Shown: one piece after another, positions 1 to 7,347 of the stretch | How positions within the stretch are numbered: position 1 is the stretch's first letter | Layout: each line of letters starts with the position of its first letter | Assembly: GCA_041299015.1 (NCBI GenBank) | Contig: JBFYWB010000090.1 | Span: 1 to 26,774 of the forward strand | Direction: 5' to 3' | Length of the DNA stretch: 26,774 bases | DNA from: JARFQH01 sp041299015 | GTDB taxonomy: Bacteria > Desulfobacterota > Desulfobacteria > Desulfobacterales > SG8-13 | Program-made: the position numbers and the translations under genes | The notes under the pieces: generated by a model | Told to the model about the DNA's origin: nothing | Seen by the model: the letters and a program-made list of their open reading frames with translations, nothing else | The model's database searches: none

Positions 1-97
1 GCCGAGTGCAAAAAATGGTTTTGCAGCGGAAAAACAGGCGGCCGCGGCAAGTCGTATACCAGTGCTTGTAAGCCTCGCCCCCCCTTATGGGTCGCCT

Positions 98-463
98 TTA
101 TTTCAGAATCCGCAAGTGGCGCCTTTTTTGGCGCCACTCATCGAATGCCGCCAGGTGCGACAGCAGATCATGGCATTCTACTCTTAAAAACTTCAAGTTG
201 CAGATGCTGGAGGGCGAGACGCGATCGACATAAAATTGAAATATGCTTCCCTGGGCAGGGCTGCTGATGGTTTTTAACAGCCGGGTAAGCCTTTCAGCCG
301 TTGCCGCGTAATCAGCGATATCCAGCGGCTTTGCGATGATATCAGCGGCGAGCCGTTTTATTTCGCGATGCACCTGAGGATGCGCGGAAACCGCTTTGGC
401 GGTGTCGAGCAACACATTTTGCCAGCGCCTTTCCAACTCCTCAACCGATAATTTTTCATTCAT
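98..463 (-). CDS. Small protein of unknown function (121 aa)
   Basis: I do not recognise a family. The frame stays open upstream to 649, but that extension has the low-complexity look of non-coding DNA and overlaps the end of the upstream Fe-S gene. I therefore take the ATG at 463 (MNEKLSVEEL). The product is charged and mostly helical in appearance, with no signal peptide or membrane segment; it has two Cys and a basic C-terminal tail (RQKRRHLRILK). It lies 77 bp downstream of the Fe-S gene on the same strand and could be its operon partner. No strong Shine-Dalgarno is visible, so the start is uncertain. The 3' end contains a perfect 9-bp inverted repeat. Confidence 0.6.
   Translation of the reverse strand: MNEKLSVEELERRWQNVLLDTAKAVSAHPQVHREIKRLAADIIAKPLDIADYAATAERLTRLLKTISSPAQGSIFQFYVDRVSPSSICNLKFLRVECHDLLSHLAAFDEWRQKRRHLRILK
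115..138. repeat. Perfect 9-bp inverted repeat in a coding 3' end
   Basis: AGTGGCGCC and GGCGCCACT flank six T (plus strand). The repeat sits inside the last codons of the small minus-strand gene. A stem of nine mostly G-C pairs would be stable in RNA of either strand, but no T-run follows on either side, so it is not a classical intrinsic terminator. It could protect the mRNA 3' end. Confidence 0.6.
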
Positions 464-540
464 CTTGCCGTGCCGGAATCGCCTGTACGATAAGGCCGGC
501 CGGAGAACACAAAGTGAAGTGCCTCCAGCCGAACCTGGCG

Positions 541-1860
541 TTACTTGCCTGCCTCCGGGTGAAATACATTGACCTCTTTCAAATCGTCCCCCAAGTACGT
601 GCGCTCGTTCGGTCCAAGGACCCCCATGGCAAGACAAATGATGGTCCACAGGTGAACGACGGGGTATCCGCCGCCGTAATGCTCGCTCAATTCATGAATC
701 TGAGCATGACAATTGTGGCAACCCGCGATGCAATAGTCCGCTCCGGTGGCCTTGATCTGATCGTCCTTGAGCTTCCCATACGCCAGGCGTTGATCTTTGA
801 AACCCGACTGCAGAAAGCCGCCGCCCCCGCCGCAGCAGTAGTTGTTGGAGCGGTTCGGCTGCATGTCGATAAAGTTCTCTTCGCCCACGACCGTTTTGAC
901 CACGAAACGCAAATCCTCGGCGATCGGGTCACCGTAGCTCTTTCTGACGATCTGACAGGGGTCCTGCACCGTGAACTTGATCTTCAGGTCCCGGTTCCAG
1001 TCGGAGTTGACCTTGAGCCGGCCTTCCCGGATCCATTGGGCGTAGTATTCATAGATGTTTTTGACCACGAAGTTGTGCTCGAGGTTGAACTTTTTCAGTC
1101 CTTCCAGGACTGAGAAGGTCACGTGCCCTCACTCGGTGTTGAGAAAGACCCTGCACCCCAAATCGTTTGCCTGTTTAACGGCAATGCCGGTCGTGTGTTT
1201 CCAGGCATCGTTATCGGCAAGAAACATACAGTAGTTTTCCCCGCCCCAGCCCTTCGAGCCATAGGTCCAGTCGGCCCCGGCAAGGTGCAGTATCTTCCAC
1301 AAGGGCACCATTTCATCGGGTTCCGTAACCGGTTCTCTCGAATTCTGGTTCAAAAAGAACTCCGCGCCAACCTTATCGATGGGGGCCTGCATCTCGGCGA
1401 ATTCCGGCTGGGCCTCCCGGTACTCCTCGAGTACATCCTCCACGACAAACTGGAAATCTTCGGGGGTGGCTCCCATGGCGCTGATGCTCTCGTTTCTGAG
1501 CGCCATATCGCACGACCCCAGAATACCTTTCGGCCGCTTTTCTCTCGGCCAGCTCGCCCGCGCGTTGTAAACCAGTCGCGGGATGTCGATTTTCATGGGG
1601 CATACATAAATGCACCGCTGGCACATGGTGCACATCCACACCCAATTTGATTTCAGGAGTACGTCGTCCATCCCAAGTGCGGCCATCCTTAGAAACTTTC
1701 GGGGATCCATCCCTTCAAGCCCTGTTGCCGGACATCCGGACGAACACGCGCCGCAGGTGAGGCAAAGATTCAAATTGCCGCCATCCGGGATAAGCTCTTT
1801 GGCTTTGTCCAAGAATGTCGACTGCTTCTTTCCACCCAACCGAATAACCGTTTCTTCCAC
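541..1860 (-). CDS. HdrD/GlpC-type Fe-S oxidoreductase, probable selenoprotein (439 aa, in-frame UGA)
   Basis: Two open stretches (1860-1132 and 1128-541) are in one frame, separated only by a TGA at 1131-1129. The first half has two 4Fe-4S motifs (Cys33/36/39/43 and Cys77/80/83/87) and the start of a CCG domain (Cys211 in ENYCMF). The TGA, codon 244, falls in NTE-TGA-GH where the family normally has Cys (ECGH). The second half is a complete second CCG domain: DPC (302), CCGGGGG (342-343) and GCHNCH (381, 384). Such proteins move electrons between quinone or cytochrome modules and thiol/disulfide or heterodisulfide partners; this one has no membrane segment, so it is probably cytoplasmic. The start is GTG at 1860, chosen because GGGAGG lies 8 nt upstream. 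A SECIS-like hairpin follows the TGA. I infer selenocysteine insertion; a genuine nonsense mutation or a restart at GTG 1122 are the alternatives. Confidence 0.82.
1092..1116 (-). promoter_or_regulatory. Bacterial SECIS-like hairpin downstream of the UGA
   Basis: In the minus-strand mRNA a 7-bp perfect stem (UCAGUCC with GGACUGA; positions 1113-1107 and 1101-1095) closes a 5-nt loop UGGAA (1106-1102). Two further U-A pairs lie below one mismatch. The loop begins 22 nt after the UGA. Known bacterial SECIS elements lie immediately downstream of the UGA and have a small apical loop with a conserved G, so position, loop size and G content all fit. Confidence 0.72.
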
Positions 1861-1896
1861 CGCTAGGCCCTCCCATTTAAGGTCAATATGTCATGC

Positions 1897-1914
1897 GGGG
1901 TATGAGGATACCCC
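1897..1914. repeat. Perfect inverted repeat in the leader of the Fe-S gene
   Basis: GGGGTAT-gagg-ATACCCC, a perfect 7-bp stem with a 4-nt loop, lies about 40 bp upstream of the GTG start at 1860 in the 189-bp gap behind the ArsR-rhodanese gene. No T-run follows it in the minus-strand transcript. It could be an operator or an mRNA leader hairpin. The rest of this gap shows only the GGGAGG ribosome site. Confidence 0.45.
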
Positions 1915-2049
1915 TTTCGTCAGATCTGCTTTATGCTGCCCTCGTTCGACTATCCACATCTGCAGGCCCGCACATCAGCGAATATTTTTTTCTGCCGGCA
2001 ATCGCTCTCCAAGTTCCGTTTTGGTCCGACACATTTCTGAGGTCACTTA

Positions 2050-2733
2050 TCAGGCCGATGGTGCGTTGCCGGTGTCCACGGCAAGACCCATGGCGCGCCA
2101 GTCCAGGATGCCGCCTTCAAGCCAGATAGCCCTGAAACCGTATTTTCGAAGCGTTTCAACGGCCTCAACCGCAAGCACGCAATACGGCCCCCGGCAATAG
2201 GCAACGATTTCCTGCTCGCGAGGCAACCCGGAAAGCAATGTTTCAAGCTGATCCAGCGGAACGGATAAAGCACCGGGAATATGACCAGCGCGGTACTCAT
2301 CCTCAGGCCGAACATCCAACACGGTGACGGCGCCGTCTCTGACCCGCTGCAGCAAGACATTTCGATCGACCGGTTCCATGCCTTCCTTGCTTCCTAGAAA
2401 CCGGCGCATGATTATTTCGATTTCGGCCAGCCTGTTTTCCGCTAATACGCGCATGGAATGGAAGAACTGGCAAACCATCTGATCCGCAAGCCGGTATTTG
2501 ATGTAGTATCCTTCTCTTTCCGCATCAACCAGCCGGGCGGCCCTGAGGACCTGAAGGTGTTGGGAGGCATTTGCTATTGTCAGGCCGGTCTCCTTGGCCA
2601 GAGATTCAACGGATTTTTGACCTTGACAAAGCAGGTCGAGCAGTTCCAGACGTTTGGGGCTTGAAACCGCCTTACCGATTCTTGCGAACTGCTCATAAAT
2701 AGAGTCTTTAAACCGCCTATGGGGATTTTTCAT
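2050..2733 (-). CDS. ArsR-family transcriptional regulator fused to a rhodanese domain
   Basis: 227 aa, ATG at 2733. Residues about 12-112 form an ArsR/SmtB winged helix, with the recognition segment around SVESLAKETGLTIANASQHLQVL (41-63). Residues about 120-220 form a rhodanese domain whose catalytic loop is YCRGPYC (Cys180). Proteins of this architecture are DNA-binding sensors that probably read sulfane sulfur or redox state. Cys36 (DLLCQG) and Cys88 (MVCQFF) lie in the HTH domain and could be a sensing pair, as in persulfide-responsive ArsR proteins; that is inference. A perfect palindrome lies 16 bp upstream of the start and suggests autoregulation. The probable selenoprotein gene lies downstream on the same strand, 189 bp away, so this may be its regulator. 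Confidence 0.9.
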   Translation of the reverse strand: MKNPHRRFKDSIYEQFARIGKAVSSPKRLELLDLLCQGQKSVESLAKETGLTIANASQHLQVLRAARLVDAEREGYYIKYRLADQMVCQFFHSMRVLAENRLAEIEIIMRRFLGSKEGMEPVDRNVLLQRVRDGAVTVLDVRPEDEYRAGHIPGALSVPLDQLETLLSGLPREQEIVAYCRGPYCVLAVEAVETLRKYGFRAIWLEGGILDWRAMGLAVDTGNAPSA

Positions 2734-2749
2734 GGTTGACCTTTCAACT

Positions 2750-2769
2750 ATTCAATTATTCTATTGAAT
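2750..2769. promoter_or_regulatory. Probable ArsR operator (perfect 7-6-7 palindrome)
   Basis: ATTCAAT-tattct-ATTGAAT begins 16 bp upstream of the ATG of the ArsR-rhodanese gene, in an AT-rich 228-bp stretch (2734-2961) that otherwise shows no gene. AT-rich palindromes with ATTC/GAAT ends are typical ArsR-family operators, including those of the BigR/SqrR type, although their spacing differs (ATTC-N8-GAAT). The location suits negative autoregulation. Confidence 0.55.
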
Positions 2770-2961
2770 GCTCAGTATTCCTCAACAACCCCATTGTCAA
2801 CCAATTTTTTATACTGACAAACAGATTGATAAAACATCCGTTTGATATCGTTCTTTGGGAAAAAGTCTTTGCTGATCGAAATGACATAAAAACGCCGTTG
2901 ACGAATGAACGCACGGTGCCGCTGTGGTCCTGGTCAAGTATTTCGGTGGATACTCTTGCTT

Positions 2962-3278
2962 TCAGTCTTTGAGAATCAGAATATATGCGCCGTGGAACAG
3001 GATATTGGAAATGATAAAGTCGGGGTTGGAGCGGTTGCAAACGATGGGGATGTTGTAGGATCCCGACGTCCCGAGCAGGTTCTTGACGTGGACACCATAG
3101 GTCGGAATGTCATCGGGTCCCAGAGGAAAAAATGGCGGTGATCTTGCCGGTGGTCCCGGTGATGAGAAGTTGGTGTTCGGTAAGTACTTCGAACGCAGTG
3201 CACGGCTCTTTCCAACAGGTCCTGCTTGCGCCCGCCGTGAGTCGCCAGAGCAATGTGCCTACGTTCTTCCGTAATGAC
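2962..3278 (-). pseudogene. Methylglyoxal synthase (MgsA-like) pseudogene
   Basis: Fragments in three frames line up in order with methylglyoxal synthase, which converts dihydroxyacetone phosphate to methylglyoxal. First comes ERRHIALATHGGRKQDLLE (about 3266-3210). Next is EVLTEHQLLITGTTGKIT (about 3190-3135) in a second frame, corresponding to the family's LYATGTTG. Then FFLWDPMTFRP (about 3130-3095) returns to the first frame and matches the family's FFWDPL. Last is YGVHVKNLLGTSGSYNIPIV and the stretch to the stop at 2962 in a third frame. About 35 residues between TGTTG and FFWDP are missing, including the GGDQQ segment that holds a catalytic Asp. Three frame changes plus a deletion mean no active enzyme can be made. 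No start codon was identified. It lies directly downstream of the DUF47 gene on the same strand. Confidence 0.8.
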
Positions 3279-3333
3279 GCCGAGAATGTCGGTGCCTTTG
3301 CTCAGCGGTTGTCAATCGACGGTTGGATCTCGA

Positions 3334-4002
3334 TCAGCGCGCTATCATGGCCCGCATCATGTCGCCGGCGTTTTCGGCGTGGTCTGCAATCGAGCCGACG
3401 GTTTCGGCCAGACGCACCATGTGAAAAATCGTGACCGGATCCATGGTCGAATTAAAGACCTTTTGCTTGATCTGGTACTCCAGCGTGTCGGCTTCATGCT
3501 CCTGCCGGCGCAGATTGCGGATGATTTCCTTTACCCGGATCCGGTGTTTTTCCGAAAAATTCCGGAAGTACCGGCGCGCCTCGTTGACCATGCGGCTCAA
3601 CTCCTCGATGGGATCCATCACGGCATCCACCAGCAGGAAGAAGTCCTTCTCCAGCTCCACCGGAATTCCCGGCTCGTTGCGGATGGAGAGCCAGTCAAGG
3701 GCTTCTTCCACCGAATCCAGCACCTTGTCCTGCTCCCGCAGGTAGCGAAACAGCTGGAACTTATCCACCGGCATCAGCGTTCCCTTGGGCAGATGCCCCC
3801 GGATCCGCCGCTTAACGGCGTCGGCTTCGTGTTCGATGCGGTGAATCTCCTGCCTGAATTCTTCAAACCGCAAACATTCCCTGGAGACGTGGCACTCGAT
3901 GGCCTGCTGAAAGGTCCAGGCGCAGTCTTTGACCTTTTCCGCATGCTCCTGAAGCCCGACAAAAGGCGATGTCATGAACATGGAGAGAAACGGTATTCGC
4001 AT
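3334..4002 (-). CDS. DUF47 / PhoU-like protein, Pit accessory protein
   Basis: 222 aa, all-helical, with repeated RIEHEAD and RQEHEAD segments (PhoU-like metal-binding E/D-rich helices) and a C-terminal ADHAENAGDMM motif. DUF47 proteins are PhoU relatives usually encoded beside PiT transporters and thought to modulate phosphate uptake. The frame is open up to 4320, but the ATG at 4002 is chosen because AAGGAGGT lies just upstream and overlaps the stop codon of the transporter gene. Transporter and DUF47 gene are 14 bp apart and certainly one operon. The protein is probably cytoplasmic, at the inner face of the membrane. Confidence 0.92.
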   Translation of the reverse strand: MRIPFLSMFMTSPFVGLQEHAEKVKDCAWTFQQAIECHVSRECLRFEEFRQEIHRIEHEADAVKRRIRGHLPKGTLMPVDKFQLFRYLREQDKVLDSVEEALDWLSIRNEPGIPVELEKDFFLLVDAVMDPIEELSRMVNEARRYFRNFSEKHRIRVKEIIRNLRRQEHEADTLEYQIKQKVFNSTMDPVTIFHMVRLAETVGSIADHAENAGDMMRAMIAR

Positions 4003-4016
4003 GACCTTGACCTCCT

Positions 4017-5243
4017 TTAGAAGAAATATTCCAGGACCTTGAAGATCACAATGCTGGTGAGGGCTGCCACCGGGACGGTCAAGACCCAGTAGATGACGAT
4101 TTGAAATATGATGCGGAAGTTGACCGCCTCGAAACCGCGGGCCAGACCGACTCCCATGACACCCCCTACGGCCGCGTGCGTGGTGGAGACCGGCAACCCC
4201 AACTTGGACGCCACCAGCACGGTGGTGGCGGCCGCGAAATCGACCGAAAACCCGCGGGAGTTGGTCAGCGTGGTGATCTTGGTGCCGATGGTCTCCATGA
4301 CCCGGTGGCCGGCCATCCAAATTCCGCAGGCAATGCCGACACCGCCGAATATGAGCAGAAACGTCGGCACGGGTATCTCGTCTCCGATCCCGCCGGTCTT
4401 GACCAGGAAATAGACCACCGCCAGGGGGCCGATGGCGTTGGCCACATCATTGGCTCCCTGGGCCAAAGCCACATAACAGGAGGTGCCGATCTGGATCCGC
4501 CGGAATATTTCTTCCTCGCCATCCTGAGCGAGTCTAACGACTGTTCGCGCCAGAAGCCATTTTCCCGCATACCCCGCCAGACCGGACGAGGCCAGGGCGA
4601 TCAGCAGCGCACTCGGCGTTCCGATCGCCAGCGAGCTGCCGAGCGGTGTTTTGAACAAGAACGACAGCACCACCACGAAAACAGCCAGGCCGATGAACCC
4701 GGGCGAAAGCCGCAATGCCCTCGCAAAGGGGTCTTTCCTCGAGAGAATCAGGCCCACGATGACCTTGAAGGTGATATAGCCGATCACCATGCTGAAGACG
4801 GGTGAAACGACCCAGCTCAACACCACCGCCCCGAGCTTGCCCCATTGGATCACCGAAAAACCGCCGGCCATGATGCCGAAGCCGATCATCGCGCCGACGA
4901 TCGAGTGGGTCGTCGACACCGGCAGAGACCGCCAGGTGGCGAAAGAAACCCACAGTGCCGCCGCCAGCAAGGCCGAAAAGGCGCCGAGCAGCGCCAAGTG
5001 GGGATCGGCCATGACCGCCGTCGACACGATTCCCTTGCGGATGGTGTCGGTAACGTGGGATCCGATGAAAACCGCGCCGACGACGTTGAGAATCCCGGCG
5101 ATGAAAAGGGCCTGGCGGATCGTGATCGCCTTGGCCCCCACGGCGGATGCCATCGAATTGGCGACGTCGTTGGCCCCGATGTTCCAGGCCATGTAAAAAC
5201 CGAAAATGTATCCGGCGATCAGGACGACGTATTCAGGTATCAT
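4017..5243 (-). CDS. pit: PiT-family inorganic phosphate transporter
   Basis: 408 aa, about ten or eleven hydrophobic segments. Both family signatures are present: GANDVANSM near residue 23 and GANDVANAIGPL in the second half, each followed later by an LPVSTTH motif, reflecting the inverted-repeat architecture of PiT proteins. It imports metal-phosphate with a proton or sodium ion as a low-affinity system. ATG at 5243; the Shine-Dalgarno is weak. It is the first gene of a pit-DUF47 operon. Direct repeats 117-161 bp upstream resemble those in front of phoB, so phosphate-dependent control by PhoB is likely. No Pst-type high-affinity genes are in the window. Confidence 0.95.
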   Translation of the reverse strand: MIPEYVVLIAGYIFGFYMAWNIGANDVANSMASAVGAKAITIRQALFIAGILNVVGAVFIGSHVTDTIRKGIVSTAVMADPHLALLGAFSALLAAALWVSFATWRSLPVSTTHSIVGAMIGFGIMAGGFSVIQWGKLGAVVLSWVVSPVFSMVIGYITFKVIVGLILSRKDPFARALRLSPGFIGLAVFVVVLSFLFKTPLGSSLAIGTPSALLIALASSGLAGYAGKWLLARTVVRLAQDGEEEIFRRIQIGTSCYVALAQGANDVANAIGPLAVVYFLVKTGGIGDEIPVPTFLLIFGGVGIACGIWMAGHRVMETIGTKITTLTNSRGFSVDFAAATTVLVASKLGLPVSTTHAAVGGVMGVGLARGFEAVNFRIIFQIVIYWVLTVPVAALTSIVIFKVLEYFF

Positions 5244-5568
5244 TTTCTCAGCAGTGACTCAGGCGCGTGCCGGGTCTGCGCGCAACATCGGAAGGCAACC
5301 GGAAGGGGGAACAAACGGCTTTCAGAGTCGAAAAGCCGCAGCGAGGGTCGATTCGGATCCGTTAGGTTGCCGTTAGCGTGCTTCAATTGTTAGATTTTGG
5401 TTAGGAAAGACTGGCGACCTCTAACACGGGCAAAGCGCTAAATCAACGGCTAAATCAGGCGAGCCGGGTGGACTGCGGGCTGGTCGCGGAGCGGCGGCCG
5501 GAAGGCGATCCGGAAAAGGACCGGTCAGTGATGGGTCTGACGGACCGACGGGCTAACCGGTCAACCGG
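5244..5568. other. 325-bp gene-free stretch between phoR and pit
   Basis: No convincing coding frame is seen. It holds the TAAC-type direct repeats at 5360-5404, read toward pit. A looser cluster of CTAA words on the other strand lies around 5421-5456 (CTAAATC twice, 12 bp apart). Near the phoR end there is a GC-rich, hairpin-rich segment (5535-5574). Confidence 0.6.
5360..5404 (-). promoter_or_regulatory. Pho-box-like direct repeats upstream of pit
   Basis: Read toward pit, CTAAC occurs four times: at 5404 and 5393 (11 bp apart) and at 5376 and 5365 (11 bp apart), the two pairs offset by 17 bp. Tandem hexamers with an 11-bp period on one face of the helix are the hallmark of OmpR-family phosphate regulators (PhoB in enterics, PhoP TTAACA-type boxes in Bacillus). 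The same word and period occur before phoB and at 14939. Confidence 0.65.
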
Positions 5569-5574
5569 CTAGCC
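5551..5574. repeat. Hairpin at the phoR 3' end, possible terminator
   Basis: GGCTAACCGGT and ACCGGCTAGCC (11-bp arms, one mismatch, 2-nt loop) overlap the phoR stop codon at 5569-5571. A smaller GGTC/GACC hairpin follows at about 5535-5547. Neither is followed by a T-run in the minus-strand transcript, so intrinsic termination is unproven. Confidence 0.35.
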
Positions 5575-7347
5575 GACGGAAGGCAAGTGGATCGTGAAGG
5601 TGCTCCCCTGCCCCAGCGAGCTTTCGACGGTGATGTGGCCGCCATGGGCCTGAACGATATGCTTGACGATCGCCAGACCGAGCCCGGTGCCGCCGAGCTT
5701 ACGGCTGCGGGCCTTATCCACCCGGTAAAATCTCTCGAAAAGCCGCGACAGATGCTTGCTCGGTATGCCGGAACCCTGGTCGGTGAATTCTATGGCGATC
5801 TCTTGCTTCTTTCGGGCAGCAGCGATCCGGACCTGGCTGCCGTCGTCACTGTACTTGACGGCATTGTCGATCAGATTGACAAAGGCCTGCTCCATAAGGG
5901 TGGCGTCCAGTTTGGCCGTAAGGTCCTCGGCCGCATCGACGGTGATGGTGATGTCCCTGGCGGCCGCCCTGGGCTGACAGACCTGGATCGCGGTTTGAAT
6001 CACGTCTCTGATCCTGCCAGCGCTCAGGTGCACCTCTTTTGCGCCGTTTTCCTGCTCCATGCGCGAGAGCGCCAACAGGTCATCGACAATGGCGCCGAGT
6101 CGGTTGACGTGTTTGAGGATGATTCCCAGAAAGCGTTCCTGCTCGGCCACGTTTTCGACCCACCCGTGCTGGAGGGTTTCAACGAACCCCTTGATGGCCG
6201 TCAGAGGGGTCCTGATCTCATGGGACACGTTGGCCACAAAATCTCTGCGGACGTTCTCGAGATAACGCAGCTGGGTCACATCGTTGACGACCAGCAAGGT
6301 GCCGATTTGGGCGCTGCCCGTATCATAGAGCGGCGCGCTGTGAATATTCAGCGTGTGTTCTTCGGCAAGATAGAGAATGAAATCGTCCGCAAGGGTTTCC
6401 GAGCTGATCAGCGCCCGCGCGACAAAGCGCTGGATCGCCAAGTTGCGGACGACTTCCTGAATATTGCGGCCCTGCACCCTGACCGGGTCGCAATCGAACA
6501 TCCGGCCGGCAGCCGGATTCATGCTGATGATGCGCTCATTGCGATCGACGGCAATCACGCCCTCGAGCATGCTGGAGAGAACCGCCTCGAGCTCGTTGCG
6601 CTGCTGGTAAACGGTATTCATCCGTTCGTTCAGCTGGGCCGCCATGCGGTTGAGGGTGTCGCTGAGAGCGGCCATCTCTTCCGTGTCCGGCGACGGCAGG
6701 CGGTGGGTCAAATCGCCGTCGGCGAAATGGGCCGCACCGCGCTTGATTTCCTCGATGGGTTGAGTGATGCGGCGGGCGACCGCCAGGCTCACGAGGGCTG
6801 CCAGGACAGCGATCATCAAACCGCCGAAGGCGATTTTCAGCCGCACCGATGCCAGGGCCTGGTCCAGGGCGGTCAACGGAACGGAACTGCGGATAACCGC
6901 CTGCACACGTTCTTGGGTCTTCACCGGGACGGCGACATACATCATTTTCTGATGCAAAGTGTCGCTGAAACGGATCGATTTTCCCAGAATACCCTTCAAG
7001 GCTCCGATTACCTCTTCCCGGTCGCCATGATTGTCCATAAACCGCGGCATTTCCCTGGAGTCACCGACGACCGTGCCGTCCGGCAAAATGACGGTGATCC
7101 GCGTGACCAAAAGCTGTCCGGCTTCTTTGCAGAGGGCATCGATGACTTCCGGTTCAAGCGGGCTGAGCAGGCTGGTGATCTGATCCTTTATCAGGTAGGC
7201 TCGGGCTTCGAGGTCATTTCGGGTTTGATCCAGATAGAAGCGTCCCAGTTCGTTCGAGGCATACCAGGTAACGGAAATCAGGGCTCCGACGATGATCAGC
7301 ACGTAAGAAGGATAGAGCTGCCAGATCAGGCGCTTTTTTTTCTTCAT
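5569..7347 (-). CDS. phoR: Phosphate-regulon sensor histidine kinase PhoR
   Basis: 592 aa. Membrane helices at about 8-29 and 172-190 flank an extracytoplasmic sensor of about 140 residues. Then come HAMP (about 190-245), PAS (about 252-360), HisKA with phospho-acceptor His376 in VANVSHEIRTPLT, and HATPase with the N-box (NLIDNAVKYS), G1 (DQGSGIP), F-box (FERFYR) and G2 (GGTGLGLA). The frame opens 16 codons earlier, but the ATG at 7347 is preferred: GGGAG lies 6 nt upstream and the ATG overlaps the phoB stop as ATGA, giving translational coupling. It phosphorylates and dephosphorylates PhoB. The large periplasmic sensor is longer than in enteric PhoR, as is usual in Gram-positive and deltaproteobacterial PhoR. 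Assignment to phosphate rests on the PhoB partner, the Pho-box repeats and the neighbouring pit operon. Confidence 0.9.
   Translation of the reverse strand: MKKKKRLIWQLYPSYVLIIVGALISVTWYASNELGRFYLDQTRNDLEARAYLIKDQITSLLSPLEPEVIDALCKEAGQLLVTRITVILPDGTVVGDSREMPRFMDNHGDREEVIGALKGILGKSIRFSDTLHQKMMYVAVPVKTQERVQAVIRSSVPLTALDQALASVRLKIAFGGLMIAVLAALVSLAVARRITQPIEEIKRGAAHFADGDLTHRLPSPDTEEMAALSDTLNRMAAQLNERMNTVYQQRNELEAVLSSMLEGVIAVDRNERIISMNPAAGRMFDCDPVRVQGRNIQEVVRNLAIQRFVARALISSETLADDFILYLAEEHTLNIHSAPLYDTGSAQIGTLLVVNDVTQLRYLENVRRDFVANVSHEIRTPLTAIKGFVETLQHGWVENVAEQERFLGIILKHVNRLGAIVDDLLALSRMEQENGAKEVHLSAGRIRDVIQTAIQVCQPRAAARDITITVDAAEDLTAKLDATLMEQAFVNLIDNAVKYSDDGSQVRIAAARKKQEIAIEFTDQGSGIPSKHLSRLFERFYRVDKARSRKLGGTGLGLAIVKHIVQAHGGHITVESSLGQGSTFTIHLPSVG

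Noticed and set aside
514..1113. Plus-strand open frame of 199 codons opposite the Fe-S gene
   Set aside because: It is a shadow of the minus-strand gene, which has unmistakable Cys motifs; the plus frame shows no domain.
541..1122. Separate gene starting at GTG 1122 after the TGA
   Set aside because: The frame continues a split CCG domain, no ribosome site precedes GTG 1122, and a SECIS-like hairpin explains read-through better.
2976..3215. 79-codon minus-strand open frame as a real gene
   Set aside because: It is one frame of the broken methylglyoxal synthase; the matching residues switch frame three times.
5421..5456. CTAA words on the plus strand as a further Pho box
   Set aside because: Spacings are 17 and 12 bp rather than 11, and they face phoR's 3' end rather than a gene start.
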